In this document: in pieces, positions 42,159 to 49,803 of the stretch | How positions within the stretch are numbered: the first letter of the stretch is position 1 | How the letters are laid out: each line of letters starts with the position of its first letter | Source of the DNA: Intestinimonas timonensis | GTDB lineage: Bacteria; Bacillota; Clostridia; Oscillospirales; Oscillospiraceae | Direction of reading: 5' to 3' | Assembly: GCF_900626145.1 (NCBI RefSeq) | Contig: NZ_LR130816.1 | Span: forward strand, 1,091,960 to 1,155,959 | Length of the DNA: 64,000 nt | Translations under genes and position numbers: made by a program | The notes under the pieces: model-generated | Seen by the model: only the letters and a program-made list of their open reading frames with translations | What the model was told of the DNA's origin: nothing | Database searches by the model: none

Positions 42159-42449
42159 TTATTTGCCGAACAAGTCGCTGTGTGTGCCGGTGCGGGCCAG
42201 CGTCAGCACCAGAACATCATCTTCTATGCGGTAGACAAGCAGCCAGTCCGGGAGAATGTGACATTCCCGATGGCCTGCCCAATCGCCGGACAGGTCATGG
42301 TCACGGTTCTTATCTGGCAGCGGTTCGCCCATCGCCAGCAATGCTACGACCTGCTCCAACAGCTCAATCTTCAAGCCACGCTTTATGGCTCGTTTGTAGT
42401 CCTTTTTGAAACTGGTCGTGTACTTGACGGTATATTTGGTTTCTTTCAT
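42159..42449 (-). CDS. yafQ: YafQ-family mRNA interferase toxin (RelE/ParE superfamily)
   Basis: 96 residues. KETKYTVKYTTSFKKDYKRA, DLSGDWAGHRECHILPDWLL and VLTLARTGTHSDLF are the YafQ signatures, including the His near the C-terminus needed for ribosome-dependent mRNA cleavage. The start overlaps the dinJ stop (ATGA). Type II toxin-antitoxin systems on mobile elements favour their own retention. Minus strand inside a plus-strand transposon, with its own terminator. Confidence 0.9.
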   Translation of the reverse strand: MKETKYTVKYTTSFKKDYKRAIKRGLKIELLEQVVALLAMGEPLPDKNRDHDLSGDWAGHRECHILPDWLLVYRIEDDVLVLTLARTGTHSDLFGK

Positions 42450-42724
42450 CTTTTCAGGTCAGCAAACAACTCGTCAAGGTCATTATAGCCCTTTACAGAC
42501 GGGTCTTTTGCAATCCTTTCCGCTTCCAGCATGGCAGCAACCGTTTCTTTGTTCGGCTGTTCCAGCCTTACTTCAAAGGGAATGCCGCCTTCACGAAGCG
42601 ACTGGCGCACAAAGATGTTAAACGCCGTAGTCAGGTTCATGCCAAGTTCAGTAAACAGTGCGTCCGCCTGCGCTTTCAAATCTGCGTCCATGCGGATACT
42701 GATGTTTGTGGTATTTCCAGCCAT
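42446..42724 (-). CDS. dinJ: DinJ/RelB-family antitoxin
   Basis: 92 residues from ATG 42724 with AAGGGG upstream; a longer frame to 42814 crosses the promoter region. NISIRMDADLKAQADALFTE and LGMNLTTAFNIFVRQSLREG form the ribbon-helix-helix DNA-binding and dimer region; the C-terminal part (EAERIAKDPSVKGYNDLDEL) wraps the toxin. It neutralises YafQ and probably autorepresses the pair from the AT-rich upstream region at 42740-42800. Confidence 0.9.
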   Translation of the reverse strand: MAGNTTNISIRMDADLKAQADALFTELGMNLTTAFNIFVRQSLREGGIPFEVRLEQPNKETVAAMLEAERIAKDPSVKGYNDLDELFADLKR

Positions 42725-42834
42725 ACGATCAACCCCTTTCTGCTGGCAATTATAGTATATGCCATTTGCACGAAGAAAACAATACTTTGCACGAATATTT
42801 AACAATAAATTCATTCAAGGAGGTTACCGGCTTT

Positions 42835-42870
42835 ATGAAAGAAATCATTTATGAAGAACAACAAGACTGA
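42835..42870 (+). CDS. Possible 11-residue leader peptide
   Basis: ATG 42835 is 8 bases after CAAGGAGG and encodes MKEIIYEEQQD, then TGA. It overlaps the first codons of the Cys-rich gene in another frame. That gene has no ribosome site of its own, so this may be a leader giving translational coupling, or a frame-shifted former start. Confidence 0.35.
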   Translation: MKEIIYEEQQD

Positions 42871-43249
42871 ACCTATCCCTGTCATGGATTACCGCCAGTA
42901 TCGCAGAGCGCGGAGGCTGGTGCATGAGTGCTGTAACTACATCGACGGAAACTGTATCGCCCTGGACGATGGGGAGGAATGTGTCTGTGTCCAGTCTATT
43001 TCCTACTCCCTGTTGTGCAGGTGGTTTCGGGCGGCGGTATTGCCGCAGGATAAGGAACTGGAAACGGCGCTGTTCCACCGGCTGAATGCTAAGAAATGCT
43101 CCGTATGTAAGGCACTGTTTACCCCCGGTTCCAACCGAGCCAAATACTGCCCGGAATGTGCCGCACGCATGAAGCGGATCAACGCCGCAAAGCGCAAGCG
43201 GAAACAACGGGAGAAATGTCACGCTTTAGGGGATGAAAAACCCTTGTAA
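42851..43249 (+). CDS. Cysteine-rich VLP-domain protein (transposon copy)
   Basis: 132 residues. N-terminal VMDYRQYRRARRLVHECCNY then CIALDDGEECVCVQSISYSL and CRWFRAAVLPQDKELE give the Cys_rich_VLP pattern; the second cluster CSVCKALFTPGSNRAKYCPE followed by CAARMKRINAAKRKRKQR is a zinc finger with basic tail. It is a diverged paralogue of 7508-7909. ATG 42851 has no good ribosome site of its own; translation may depend on the short ORF starting at 42835. Function unknown; consistently found in these mobilisable elements. Confidence 0.8.
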   Translation: MKNNKTEPIPVMDYRQYRRARRLVHECCNYIDGNCIALDDGEECVCVQSISYSLLCRWFRAAVLPQDKELETALFHRLNAKKCSVCKALFTPGSNRAKYCPECAARMKRINAAKRKRKQREKCHALGDEKPL

Positions 43250-43361
43250 ATCAAGGTTTTTTTCGGGGGTGTCAAAGGCAGTCTGATAGATTTATCCTCT
43301 GCCCACTAAAATAGCCTTAAAATGCGTACAGAATCCCAAGAGAACCCCAAGGAGGAACCCT

Positions 43362-44096
43362 ATGTCAGACAATCGAAAATATTATTACCTGAAACTCAAA
43401 GAAAACTATTTTGACGATGATTCCATCGTGCTGCTGGAAAGTATGCAGGATGGTGTGCTGTATTCCAACATTCTGCTCAAGCTGTATCTGAAATCGCTGA
43501 AACATGGTGGACGGCTTCAACTTGACGAGGACATTCCTTACACGGCGCAGATGATCGCCACCATTACCCGCCAGCAGATCGGCACTGTTGAGAGAGCTTT
43601 GCAGATCTTTTTGAAGCTGGGTCTTGTGGAGGTGCTGGACAGCGGCACATTCTACATGAGCAACATCGAACTTTTAATCGGCCAGTCCTCTACCGAGGCT
43701 GAGCGAAAGCGGGCTGCGAGGCTCCAAAATAAGGCTCTTTCTGCGCCCCGGACAAACGGCGGACATTTGTCCGACATTCGTCCACCAGAGATAGAGATAG
43801 AGTTAGAGAAAGAGATAGAGATAAAGAGAGAGATAGAGAAGGGACACTCCGCCCGCGCCTATGGCCGTTACCAAAATGTTTTCCTGACGGACGAGGAAAT
43901 GGCAGACTTGCAGGCCAGCTTTCCCACCGTATGGGGTCAGTACATCGAAAAACTGTCCGAGTACATGGCTTCTACCGGCAAGCGTTATCAGAGCCATGCA
44001 GCGACCATCCGGCGCTGGGCCGGTGAGGACGCGAAGAAAGCAGCCCCGCCCTCTCGCAACCGGGATTACAGCGTAAAGGAGGATGAAACCGTATGA
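43362..44096 (+). CDS. Phage-type replisome organiser protein
   Basis: 244 residues, ATG behind AAGGAGG. The N-terminal domain (YYYLKLKENYFDDDSIVLLE, GVLYSNILLKLYLKSLKHGG, RQQIGTVERALQIFLKLGLV, FYMSNIELLIGQSSTEAERK) matches the phage_rep_org_N winged-helix family. A Glu/Ile/Lys-rich low-complexity stretch (about residues 145-160) leads to a C-terminal helical domain. It overlaps the DnaC-like loader by ATGA. Together they would recruit the host helicase to an origin on the circular transposon. Confidence 0.88.
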   Translation: MSDNRKYYYLKLKENYFDDDSIVLLESMQDGVLYSNILLKLYLKSLKHGGRLQLDEDIPYTAQMIATITRQQIGTVERALQIFLKLGLVEVLDSGTFYMSNIELLIGQSSTEAERKRAARLQNKALSAPRTNGGHLSDIRPPEIEIELEKEIEIKREIEKGHSARAYGRYQNVFLTDEEMADLQASFPTVWGQYIEKLSEYMASTGKRYQSHAATIRRWAGEDAKKAAPPSRNRDYSVKEDETV

Positions 44097-44956
44097 TTGA
44101 GATTACCGCAGAAATCCGGGCGCTGATCGACAAGGCAGCCGCCGGTATGGAACTGGCCGGGGACGAGTACATAGACCCGGCAGACGGCCTCATTCACTGT
44201 AAAAAGTGCGGCGGCCAGAGGCAGACCGTTGTGCCATGCTTTGGGAAACCCGGCTACTTTATGCCGCGCTGCATCTGCCAGTGCCAGCGGGAGGCTGAGG
44301 AGCAGCGCAAGGCCGCCGAGGAACGGCAGCGCCGCATGGAGCGTATCAAACGCCGAAAGGCACAGGGCCTGCAAGACCGTTATCTGTACGACTACACATT
44401 TTCCAATGATAACGGGCAAAACCCATTGATGGACAAGGCCCGCGCCTATGTGGAAAATTGGAAGGAGGCATATAAAAACAACACCGGCCTGCTGTTGTTC
44501 GGGGATGTGGGAACCGGCAAGTCTTTTTTCGCCGGTTGTATTGCCAACGCCCTGCTTGACCGGGATGTGCCGGTGCTGATGACGAACTTTCCCACCATTC
44601 TGAATCGCCTGACAGGGATGTTCTCCGAGGACAGGGCCGACTTTATCGCCAGCTTTGACGAGTACGACCTGCTCATCATTGACGATTTGGGTGTGGAGCG
44701 CAATACCGAGTATGCGATGGAGCAGATGTTTTTCGTCATTGACAGCCGCTACCGCAGCCGCAGGCCCATGATTATTACAACAAACTTGAAACTGTCCGAG
44801 CTGAAAAACCCACCTGATCTGGCTCACGCCCGTATCTATGATCGTATTTTGGAACGGTGTGCGCCGATTCTCTTTGACGGGAAGAATTTCCGGGAAGAAA
44901 ATGCCGGTGCTACCCGACAGACAGCAAAAGACATTGTAAACAGTAAGCACGATTGA
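44093..44956 (+). CDS. DnaC/IstB-like helicase-loader ATPase
   Basis: 287 residues. N-terminal zinc-type cluster (CKKCGGQRQTVVPCFG ... CICQCQREAEEQRKAAEERQ), then an AAA+ ATPase: LLLFGDVGTGKSFFAGCIAN (Walker A), LLIIDDLGVERNTEYAMEQM (Walker B), IDSRYRSRRPMIITTNLKLS (sensor 1) and ARIYDRILERCAPILFDG (arginine finger region). This is the DnaC/DnaI-like loader that works with the replisome organiser encoded just upstream. The pair suggests the transposon can replicate autonomously while circular. Confidence 0.9.
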   Translation: MIEITAEIRALIDKAAAGMELAGDEYIDPADGLIHCKKCGGQRQTVVPCFGKPGYFMPRCICQCQREAEEQRKAAEERQRRMERIKRRKAQGLQDRYLYDYTFSNDNGQNPLMDKARAYVENWKEAYKNNTGLLLFGDVGTGKSFFAGCIANALLDRDVPVLMTNFPTILNRLTGMFSEDRADFIASFDEYDLLIIDDLGVERNTEYAMEQMFFVIDSRYRSRRPMIITTNLKLSELKNPPDLAHARIYDRILERCAPILFDGKNFREENAGATRQTAKDIVNSKHD

Positions 44957-44999
44957 TTTTTTACCGGGTGTCACAGACCCGTTCGGAGAAAGGAGCGCC

Positions 45000-45194
45000 A
45001 TGAACAAAGAACCCCGTACTATGCAGGTGGCAGACGCCGCTACTGCGTCCAGAGCGCCGGAAAACACGCCGGCGATGGTAAAGAAAATCGGAAAGACAAC
45101 CTACAAAGTTCATGTCCATTTCAGCAATACCAGCACAGAAACCATGAGCGATAAAATCAAGCGTATGCTCAAAAATGAAATTCAGCAGATGTGA
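45000..45194 (+). CDS. tnpW: Transposon-encoded protein TnpW
   Basis: 64 residues, ATG behind AAAGGAG. NTPAMVKKIGKTTYKVHVHF then SNTSTETMSDKIKRMLKNEI is the TnpW signature of the Tn4451/Tn4453 family. Function is unproven. It lies near the right end of the element, as expected, and with TnpX and TnpV it supports the family assignment. Confidence 0.88.
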   Translation: MNKEPRTMQVADAATASRAPENTPAMVKKIGKTTYKVHVHFSNTSTETMSDKIKRMLKNEIQQM

Positions 45195-45271
45195 CAGACT
45201 GATAAACGAAGCTGCCTTGTGCTAAACTGATGATGGTACGCACCAAAATTTTTGTCAAGGAGGACACGAAA

Positions 45272-45637
45272 ATGCTTTACACAGAAAAAGAGAAGCATGA
45301 AATTGAACGAGTAAAGGAGGTCTTTGCGGAACATCTGCGGCAAAGCCCTGATTTTGAACTGCTCTGGTCGGACAAGGTAGGCTATGTCTGGCTGGCGATT
45401 AGCGTCAATCCAGTCTATGTGGATACCGGTATCAGAATCGAATCAGCCGCCGATCTCTGCGGCAGGTGTTTGGATGATGTTGCTACGGATGTTTTATATA
45501 TGACAGGCAACGATCATGCACTGGAAGCAGCCGATCCGCTGGAATTGGCCGAAATCAAGCGGCGCTGGGAGCCATATATCAACCAGCTGCCAGACTATGC
45601 GTATCTCTGCAAAGACCTGCTGAACGGAAAAATGTAA
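45272..45637 (+). CDS. Hypothetical protein at transposon right end
   Basis: 121 residues from ATG 45272 with AAGGAGG upstream. YTEKEKHEIERVKEVFAEHL, FELLWSDKVGYVWLAISVNP, LCGRCLDDVATDVLYMTGND and LELAEIKRRWEPYINQLPDY show a compact alpha/beta protein. I recall similar proteins at this position in Tn4451-type elements but know no function. A terminator follows directly; it is the last gene before the right end. Confidence 0.7.
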   Translation: MLYTEKEKHEIERVKEVFAEHLRQSPDFELLWSDKVGYVWLAISVNPVYVDTGIRIESAADLCGRCLDDVATDVLYMTGNDHALEAADPLELAEIKRRWEPYINQLPDYAYLCKDLLNGKM

Positions 45638-45648
45638 TCTATCAAACG

Positions 45649-45688
45649 AGGTGTCAGGAGCCATACGGTGCTTCTGGCACCTTTTTTT
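45649..45688 (+). terminator. Terminator near transposon right end
   Basis: A 13-base stem (AGGTGTCAGGAGC with a near-complement at 45670-45682), 8-base loop and T7. It stops transposon transcripts from running into the right end and virD4 3' part. Confidence 0.85.
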
Positions 45689-45720
45689 GTGGATTTTTTG
45701 TGAATTTGATGAAAAAGTCC

Positions 45721-45738
45721 TTGACAATTTGTCTCTGG
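45721..45738 (+). promoter_or_regulatory. Outward -35 element at transposon right end (circular-form promoter half)
   Basis: TTGACA at 45721-45726 lies 10 bases before the GG crossover. Joining this end to the left end (TGATATATGCT from 27159) gives TTGACA, exactly 17 bases, TATGCT. In the circle this would point at tnpX. A junction promoter of this kind is known for Tn4451 and Tn4453. In the integrated state TTGACA faces the virD4 3' part and has no good -10. Confidence 0.75.
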
Positions 45739-46567
45739 CAAGACGGCTAAGTCGATCTTAATTAGCTGCGGTGCCAGACTTGCCCCGTTTGACATTAAGG
45801 AAGTCCGGGAGATTACCATGTATGACGAGCTGGAGCTTGACCTGGTGGGCGACAGAAAAACGGCTCTGTTCTTTATTATCAGTGATACGGATGCGACATT
45901 TAACTTTCTTGTCAGTATGGCTTATACCCAGCTATTTAACCTGCTCTGTGAGCGGGCGGATGATAAATTCGGCGGCAGGCTCCCGGTCCATGTGCGGTGC
46001 CTGATTGACGAGGCGGCCAATATCGGCCAAATCCCGAACCTGGAAAAGCTGATGGCAACGATCCGTTCAAGAGAAATATCCGCCTGCCTGGTATTGCAGG
46101 CCCAGAGCCAGCTCAAAGCGCTTTATAAGGACAACATGGACACGATCATAGGCAACTGTGATTCTTCTCTTTTCCTGGGCGGTAAGGAGGAAACCACCTT
46201 GAAAAGCTGGAACGCCCTGTTGGGGAAAGAGACCATTGATATGTATAACACCAGCGTTACGAAGGGTACCCAGGAATCCCACGGGCAGAACTTCCAAAAG
46301 CTGGGGAAAGATTTAATGTCCGTTGACGAGCTTGCGGTGATGGATGGCGGCAAATGCCTCCTGCAGATCAGGGGCGTGCGTCCCTTCCTGTCCCGGAAGT
46401 ACGATATTACCAAACACCCGAATTACAAATATCTTTCGGATTTTGATGAAAAGAACGCCTTTGACATAGAGAAATACCTGTCTACAAGGCTGCCTGTACG
46501 TCCCAGAGAGTTGTACCCCAACTATGAGATCACGCCGGAAGAACTGGCAGCACAGACAACCGCGTAA
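45739..46567 (+). CDS. virD4: VirD4-like coupling protein, 3' part (interrupted)
   Basis: Reading on from the 5' part: GKTAKSILISCGARLAPFDI, VGDRKTALFFIISDTDATFN, VRCLIDEAANIGQIPNLEKL (Walker B), RSREISACLVLQAQSQLKAL (sensor helix), NCDSSLFLGGKEETTLKSWN and VRPFLSRKYDITKHPNYKYL. This is the C-terminal half of the CD1115-family TraG/VirD4 ATPase. Alone it lacks Walker A and membrane anchor. An internal ATG at 45818 might give a 249-residue fragment, but function is unlikely until the transposon leaves. Confidence 0.93.
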
Positions 46568-46811
46568 AATTCCACTGTATTATTTCCTTATTATATGGTG
46601 GACTTTTATATACCCTTTGGAAAGGAGGTGCCTATTGCGGATTCGCGATTCTCCCTGACAACTGAATATTCCCCGCAGGTCTTACCCTGCCCCTTATGCC
46701 GCTGTCATGTTTTTGTAGGTTTTCTATTTAAGCATGGCGGCGGCTTTTTTCGTTTCAGGCCCAATGCGGCCATAACAATAAATTTTATAAATATTAAGGA
46801 GGACTAATTTT
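46568..46811 (+). other. Leader region between virD4 and maff2 with terminator
   Basis: No gene I can support; a 70-codon frame (46595-46807) lacks family resemblance. A GCCGC-TG-TCATG / CATGGCGGC-type stem (46698-46709 with 46733-46744) followed by T6 at 46745-46750 looks like an attenuator, and AAGGAGG lies 7 bases before the maff2 ATG. It may separate expression of the coupling protein from the channel genes. Confidence 0.55.
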
Positions 46812-46926
46812 ATGGCATTTTTCGCAAGTGCGATTGACACTTTGAAAATTCTCGTGATTGCCCTGGGCGCGGGTCTCGGCGCATGGGGTGTCATCAACCT
46901 TCTGGAAGGATATGGAAATGACAATC
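46812..46926 (+). CDS. maff2: Maff2-family mobile element protein, 5' exon
   Basis: ATG 46812 after AAGGAGG. Encodes MAFFASAIDTLKILVIALGA then GLGAWGVINLLEGYGNDN, the start of the Maff2 family: very short membrane proteins placed just before TrbL/VirB6 in Clostridia ICEs, resembling VirB2-like subunits in size and layout. The exon ends AAT C at the group II intron. Exon 1 (115 bases) plus exon 2 (101 bases) make a 71-residue protein. Confidence 0.9.
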
Positions 46927-47662
46927 GTGCGACACGTTCGTAAGTGAAAAGCTTGCGCACAAAGTCGAAGGGCAATTGTAGCCCGAAACTTTGGAGAACT
47001 GATATTCCGATGGGTGAAATGAGGGGGTAACGTCCCGAAGCGCCACCCTGATACTCCGAATGGCGGGGAGCATGCAACGGCTCTCTCCAAAAGTTTATAG
47101 AGCTCGGTGAAGTCGGCAGAGAGCAACCGTAAGACTGGTTTTCAGACCAGACACGAAAGCTGTCCAGAGGTGGATGGTGTTGCCTATATGCCGGGGGTCG
47201 GATATCCATGGTGAGAATGTATGAAAATACTGACGAAATTCCGAATGTACGAGTCTAAACGTTGATGCTGTCGAAAGGCGGTACACCTTTCATGGTGGTA
47301 TCTGTGGGCGAGTAAAATTGGTTGTTATGAAAGTCCATGCATCGTTACAGGCGGTGCGGTTATGCATGACCAGATACAGGCTTAGAGGAAGAACCTAAAG
47401 ATGTCCAATGATAGGAATATCGGAACGTGGAAAGCTGGGGATACGGAGGCGGTTGCAAGCCAATGATGTGGTGGATGGGAATACCTTCGCGAGAGGGCAA
47501 TAACCATTCTTTATTCCAGTGAGAGTAGTGGCACAGTACCTGTGAAGCCGTGAATAAGTAAGCGGTGGAGGGATAGCCACAAGTCGAATTCAGCAAAGAA
47601 AATGAAAACACAACAAACACAGCTTCGAGTATGACAAAGAAAATCCAAACCGAAGGGAGAGG

Positions 47663-49549
47663 ATGCCTGTGTTGACTTCGGGGCAGCAAGAAAGGAAAAG
47701 TAAACAGAGAAAAATCCGCAACTCAGAGTATTACGACATGGAAGGTACTTTTGACAGGCTGTATGCAGAAAGTAAGAAAGATAAAACCTTCAACCATCTG
47801 ATGGAAATCATCGAGAGTGAAGAAAATATCAAGCTTGCATACAGAACGATAAAGAAGAATACAGGAAGTGATACTTCGGGAGTGGATAAAAGGACGATAG
47901 CCGACCTTGCAAAGTTAAGCGAGGAAGAATACGTCCGTCTCATACGGAAACAATTCAGTAATTATCATCCACGACCCGTAAGGCGAGTGGAGATACCAAA
48001 GCCCAATGGAAAGACCAGACCTCTGGGAATTCCAACTATCGTAGATCGGATCGTACAGCAATGTATTTTGCAGGTCATGGAGCCGATATGTGAAGCAAAA
48101 TTCAGTGAGAACTCCAACGGGTTCCGCCCGAACCGTTCCGCTGAGACTGCTATTGCGCAATGCATGAGGCTGATACAGGTACAGCATCTGTACCATGTGG
48201 TTGACCTCGATATTAAAGGCTTCTTTGATAATATCAGCCATACAAAGCTGATTCGTCAGATATGGGCATTGGGAATCCGGGACAAAAAGCTGTTATGCAT
48301 TATAAAAGAGATGCTGAAAGCACCTGTTGTTCTGCCAAATGGGGAGAAAACATATCCCACACGGGGTACCCCGCAAGGCGGTATTTTGTCGCCATTGCTG
48401 GCAAACATCGTATTGAATGAACTGGATTGGTGGATTGCTTCCCAGTGGGAGCAGATGCCAACAAAAACAAAATTCAAAACAAGGAGCAATGCGCAGGGAA
48501 CAGAGATTAAGAGCCACGCCTACAGGGCTCTGCGCCGGAGCAGACTAAAAGAGATGCATGCAGTTCGGTACGCAGATGATTTTAAAATTTTCTGCGCAAC
48601 ACATGAGGATGCTGTAAGAGCATACAAGGCAACAGAGTTATGGCTAAAGGACAGGCTGGGGCTGGAAATCAGCCCTGACAAATCCAAAGTAGTTAATCTC
48701 AAAAGACAGTATTCTGATTTTCTCGGGTTCAAACTGAAAGTCCGTAAAAAGGGTAAGAAATATGTAGTTCGGTCTCATATGAGCGATAAAGCATACAAAA
48801 AGGCTCATGAAAAAGTCTCGGAAGAAGTAAAGAAACTGGCTCATTCGTCAGATGATAATGCTCAGTTCATGCAGCTTCAGAAATACAACTCTGTAGTTGC
48901 CGGACTTCATGAATACTATTGTATTTCTACAGAAGTATCTCATGACTTCAGCAGACTTGCCTTCAGTATCAACAAACAGCTCAGAAACAGACTGAAAGGT
49001 GACTTATCCAAAAAGGGACAACTCAGAAATGGGTTCATCAAAGAAAAATATGGAGCAAGCAGACAGATGAGGTTCCTTCATGGACGTCCGGTGGTTCCAC
49101 TGGGATATGTCCAGTCAAAGAATGCCCAGCATAAAAGGAAATCCATCAATAAATATACGGTCAAAGGTCGGGAACAGATTCATAAGAATCTTGCAATCGA
49201 CACAGCGACAATGTTATGGCTGATGAGAAATCCTGTAAAAGGCAGAACCATTGAATATGCGGATAACCGTATTTCTTTGTATGCGGCACAGTATGGTAAA
49301 TGTGCAGTGACAGGAATTCCGATGGATTCTCACGATATTCACTGCCACCATAAAGTGCCGGTTAGCAATGGCGGTTCGGATGAATACGCAAATCTTATTC
49401 TTGTCAGCAAAGCGGTTCATATCCTTATCCATGCTTCTTCAGAACCTACGATTGAGAAGTATCTGAAATCCTTAAATCTTGACAATAAACAAATAGAAAA
49501 GCTTAACAAACTTCGTTCTATGGCAGAAATGCCACCTATTATTCTTTGA
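47663..49549 (+). CDS. ltrA: Group II intron-encoded reverse transcriptase/maturase with HNH endonuclease
   Basis: 628 residues, ATG 47663 behind GGGAGAGG. Reverse transcriptase blocks: GVDKRTIADLAKLSEEEYVR, RRVEIPKPNGKTRPLGIPTI, SNGFRPNRSAETAIAQCM, HVVDLDIKGFFDNISHTKLI, TRGTPQGGILSPLLANIVLN and MHAVRYADDFKIFCAT with catalytic YADD at about residues 302-305. Then the X/maturase thumb (KYNSVVAGLHEYYCISTEVS) and an HNH nuclease (YGKCAVTGIPMDSHDIHCHH followed by VPVSNGGSDEYANLILVSKA). It helps the intron fold and splice and, with intron RNA, invades DNA targets. All motifs look intact. Confidence 0.95.
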   Translation: MPVLTSGQQERKSKQRKIRNSEYYDMEGTFDRLYAESKKDKTFNHLMEIIESEENIKLAYRTIKKNTGSDTSGVDKRTIADLAKLSEEEYVRLIRKQFSNYHPRPVRRVEIPKPNGKTRPLGIPTIVDRIVQQCILQVMEPICEAKFSENSNGFRPNRSAETAIAQCMRLIQVQHLYHVVDLDIKGFFDNISHTKLIRQIWALGIRDKKLLCIIKEMLKAPVVLPNGEKTYPTRGTPQGGILSPLLANIVLNELDWWIASQWEQMPTKTKFKTRSNAQGTEIKSHAYRALRRSRLKEMHAVRYADDFKIFCATHEDAVRAYKATELWLKDRLGLEISPDKSKVVNLKRQYSDFLGFKLKVRKKGKKYVVRSHMSDKAYKKAHEKVSEEVKKLAHSSDDNAQFMQLQKYNSVVAGLHEYYCISTEVSHDFSRLAFSINKQLRNRLKGDLSKKGQLRNGFIKEKYGASRQMRFLHGRPVVPLGYVQSKNAQHKRKSINKYTVKGREQIHKNLAIDTATMLWLMRNPVKGRTIEYADNRISLYAAQYGKCAVTGIPMDSHDIHCHHKVPVSNGGSDEYANLILVSKAVHILIHASSEPTIEKYLKSLNLDNKQIEKLNKLRSMAEMPPIIL

Positions 49550-49610
49550 ATTTAATGCTGTAACGAAGTGTGTAAGTTGTGTTTAAAAGCCCTGGACGGC
49601 TGAATTCGAT

Positions 49611-49650
49611 GGAGCGCCGTGTGCGGTGAAAGTCGCATGCACGGTGTGGA
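49611..49650 (+). ncRNA. Group II intron domain V
   Basis: GGAGCGCCGTGTGCGG, then TGAAAG loop and CGCATGCACGGTG: the conserved domain V hairpin with the AGC catalytic triad in its lower stem and a GAAA tetraloop. Domain VI follows to 49696. Confidence 0.88.
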
Positions 49651-49696
49651 GCGGGGGAAAATCCGGAGATAACTTCAAAGGATTACCTATCGCTAT

Positions 49697-49797
49697 CTGG
49701 GGCCAAATCACAGGGAATGAAACAGCTTATGGCGGGCGGCGGTATCGCCCTGGTGGGTGCCACGCTGATTCCGCTCCTGTCCGGCCTGTTCGGTTAA
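49697..49797 (+). CDS. maff2: Maff2-family mobile element protein, 3' exon
   Basis: Second exon: PGAKSQGMKQLMAGGGIALV then GATLIPLLSGLFG and TAA. A hydrophobic Gly-rich second membrane segment ends the protein. It stops 6 bases before the TrbL start, so TrbL translation probably depends on maff2 translation and hence on intron splicing. Confidence 0.9.
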
Positions 49798-49803
49798 TAG
49801 CCG

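Larger units (their letters stand above)
27159..45738 (+). mobile_element. Tn4451-type mobilisable transposon inserted in virD4 (18,580 bp)
   Basis: Bounded by GG at 27157-27158 and 45737-45738. Removing one copy and the DNA between rebuilds virD4 as AAG CTG GCC GCC GGC AAG ACG GCT AAG. This fits a serine recombinase with a two-base crossover. Diagnostic genes are TnpX-like recombinase at the left end, TnpV, a MobA/MobL relaxase, and TnpW near the right end. Cargo is an AraC, ECF transporter, ABC transporter and DtxR operon plus a toxin-antitoxin pair. All core genes appear intact, so it may still excise. Confidence 0.93.
46927..49696 (+). mobile_element. Group II intron in maff2 (2,770 bp)
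   Basis: The 5' end is GTGCGAC (46927), the classic group II start; the 3' end is ...CTAT (49696), a legal AY end. Removing it joins AAT C to CT GGG GCC AAA and restores Maff2 as NDNPGAKSQGMKQLM. It encodes a complete maturase/reverse transcriptase with HNH domain, so it should splice and retrohome. Domain V is at 49611-49650. A candidate EBS1, GGTTGTTA at 47320-47327, can pair with the last eight exon bases TGACAATC (two G-T pairs). Confidence 0.93.

Noticed and set aside
46595..46807. 70-codon frame upstream of maff2
   Set aside because: No ribosome site at its start, no recognisable family, and it spans a terminator-like hairpin.
46927..47330. A specific EBS2 assignment for the group II intron
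   Set aside because: Several short complementarities exist to GGATAT upstream of IBS1, but spacing does not fit; folding would be needed.
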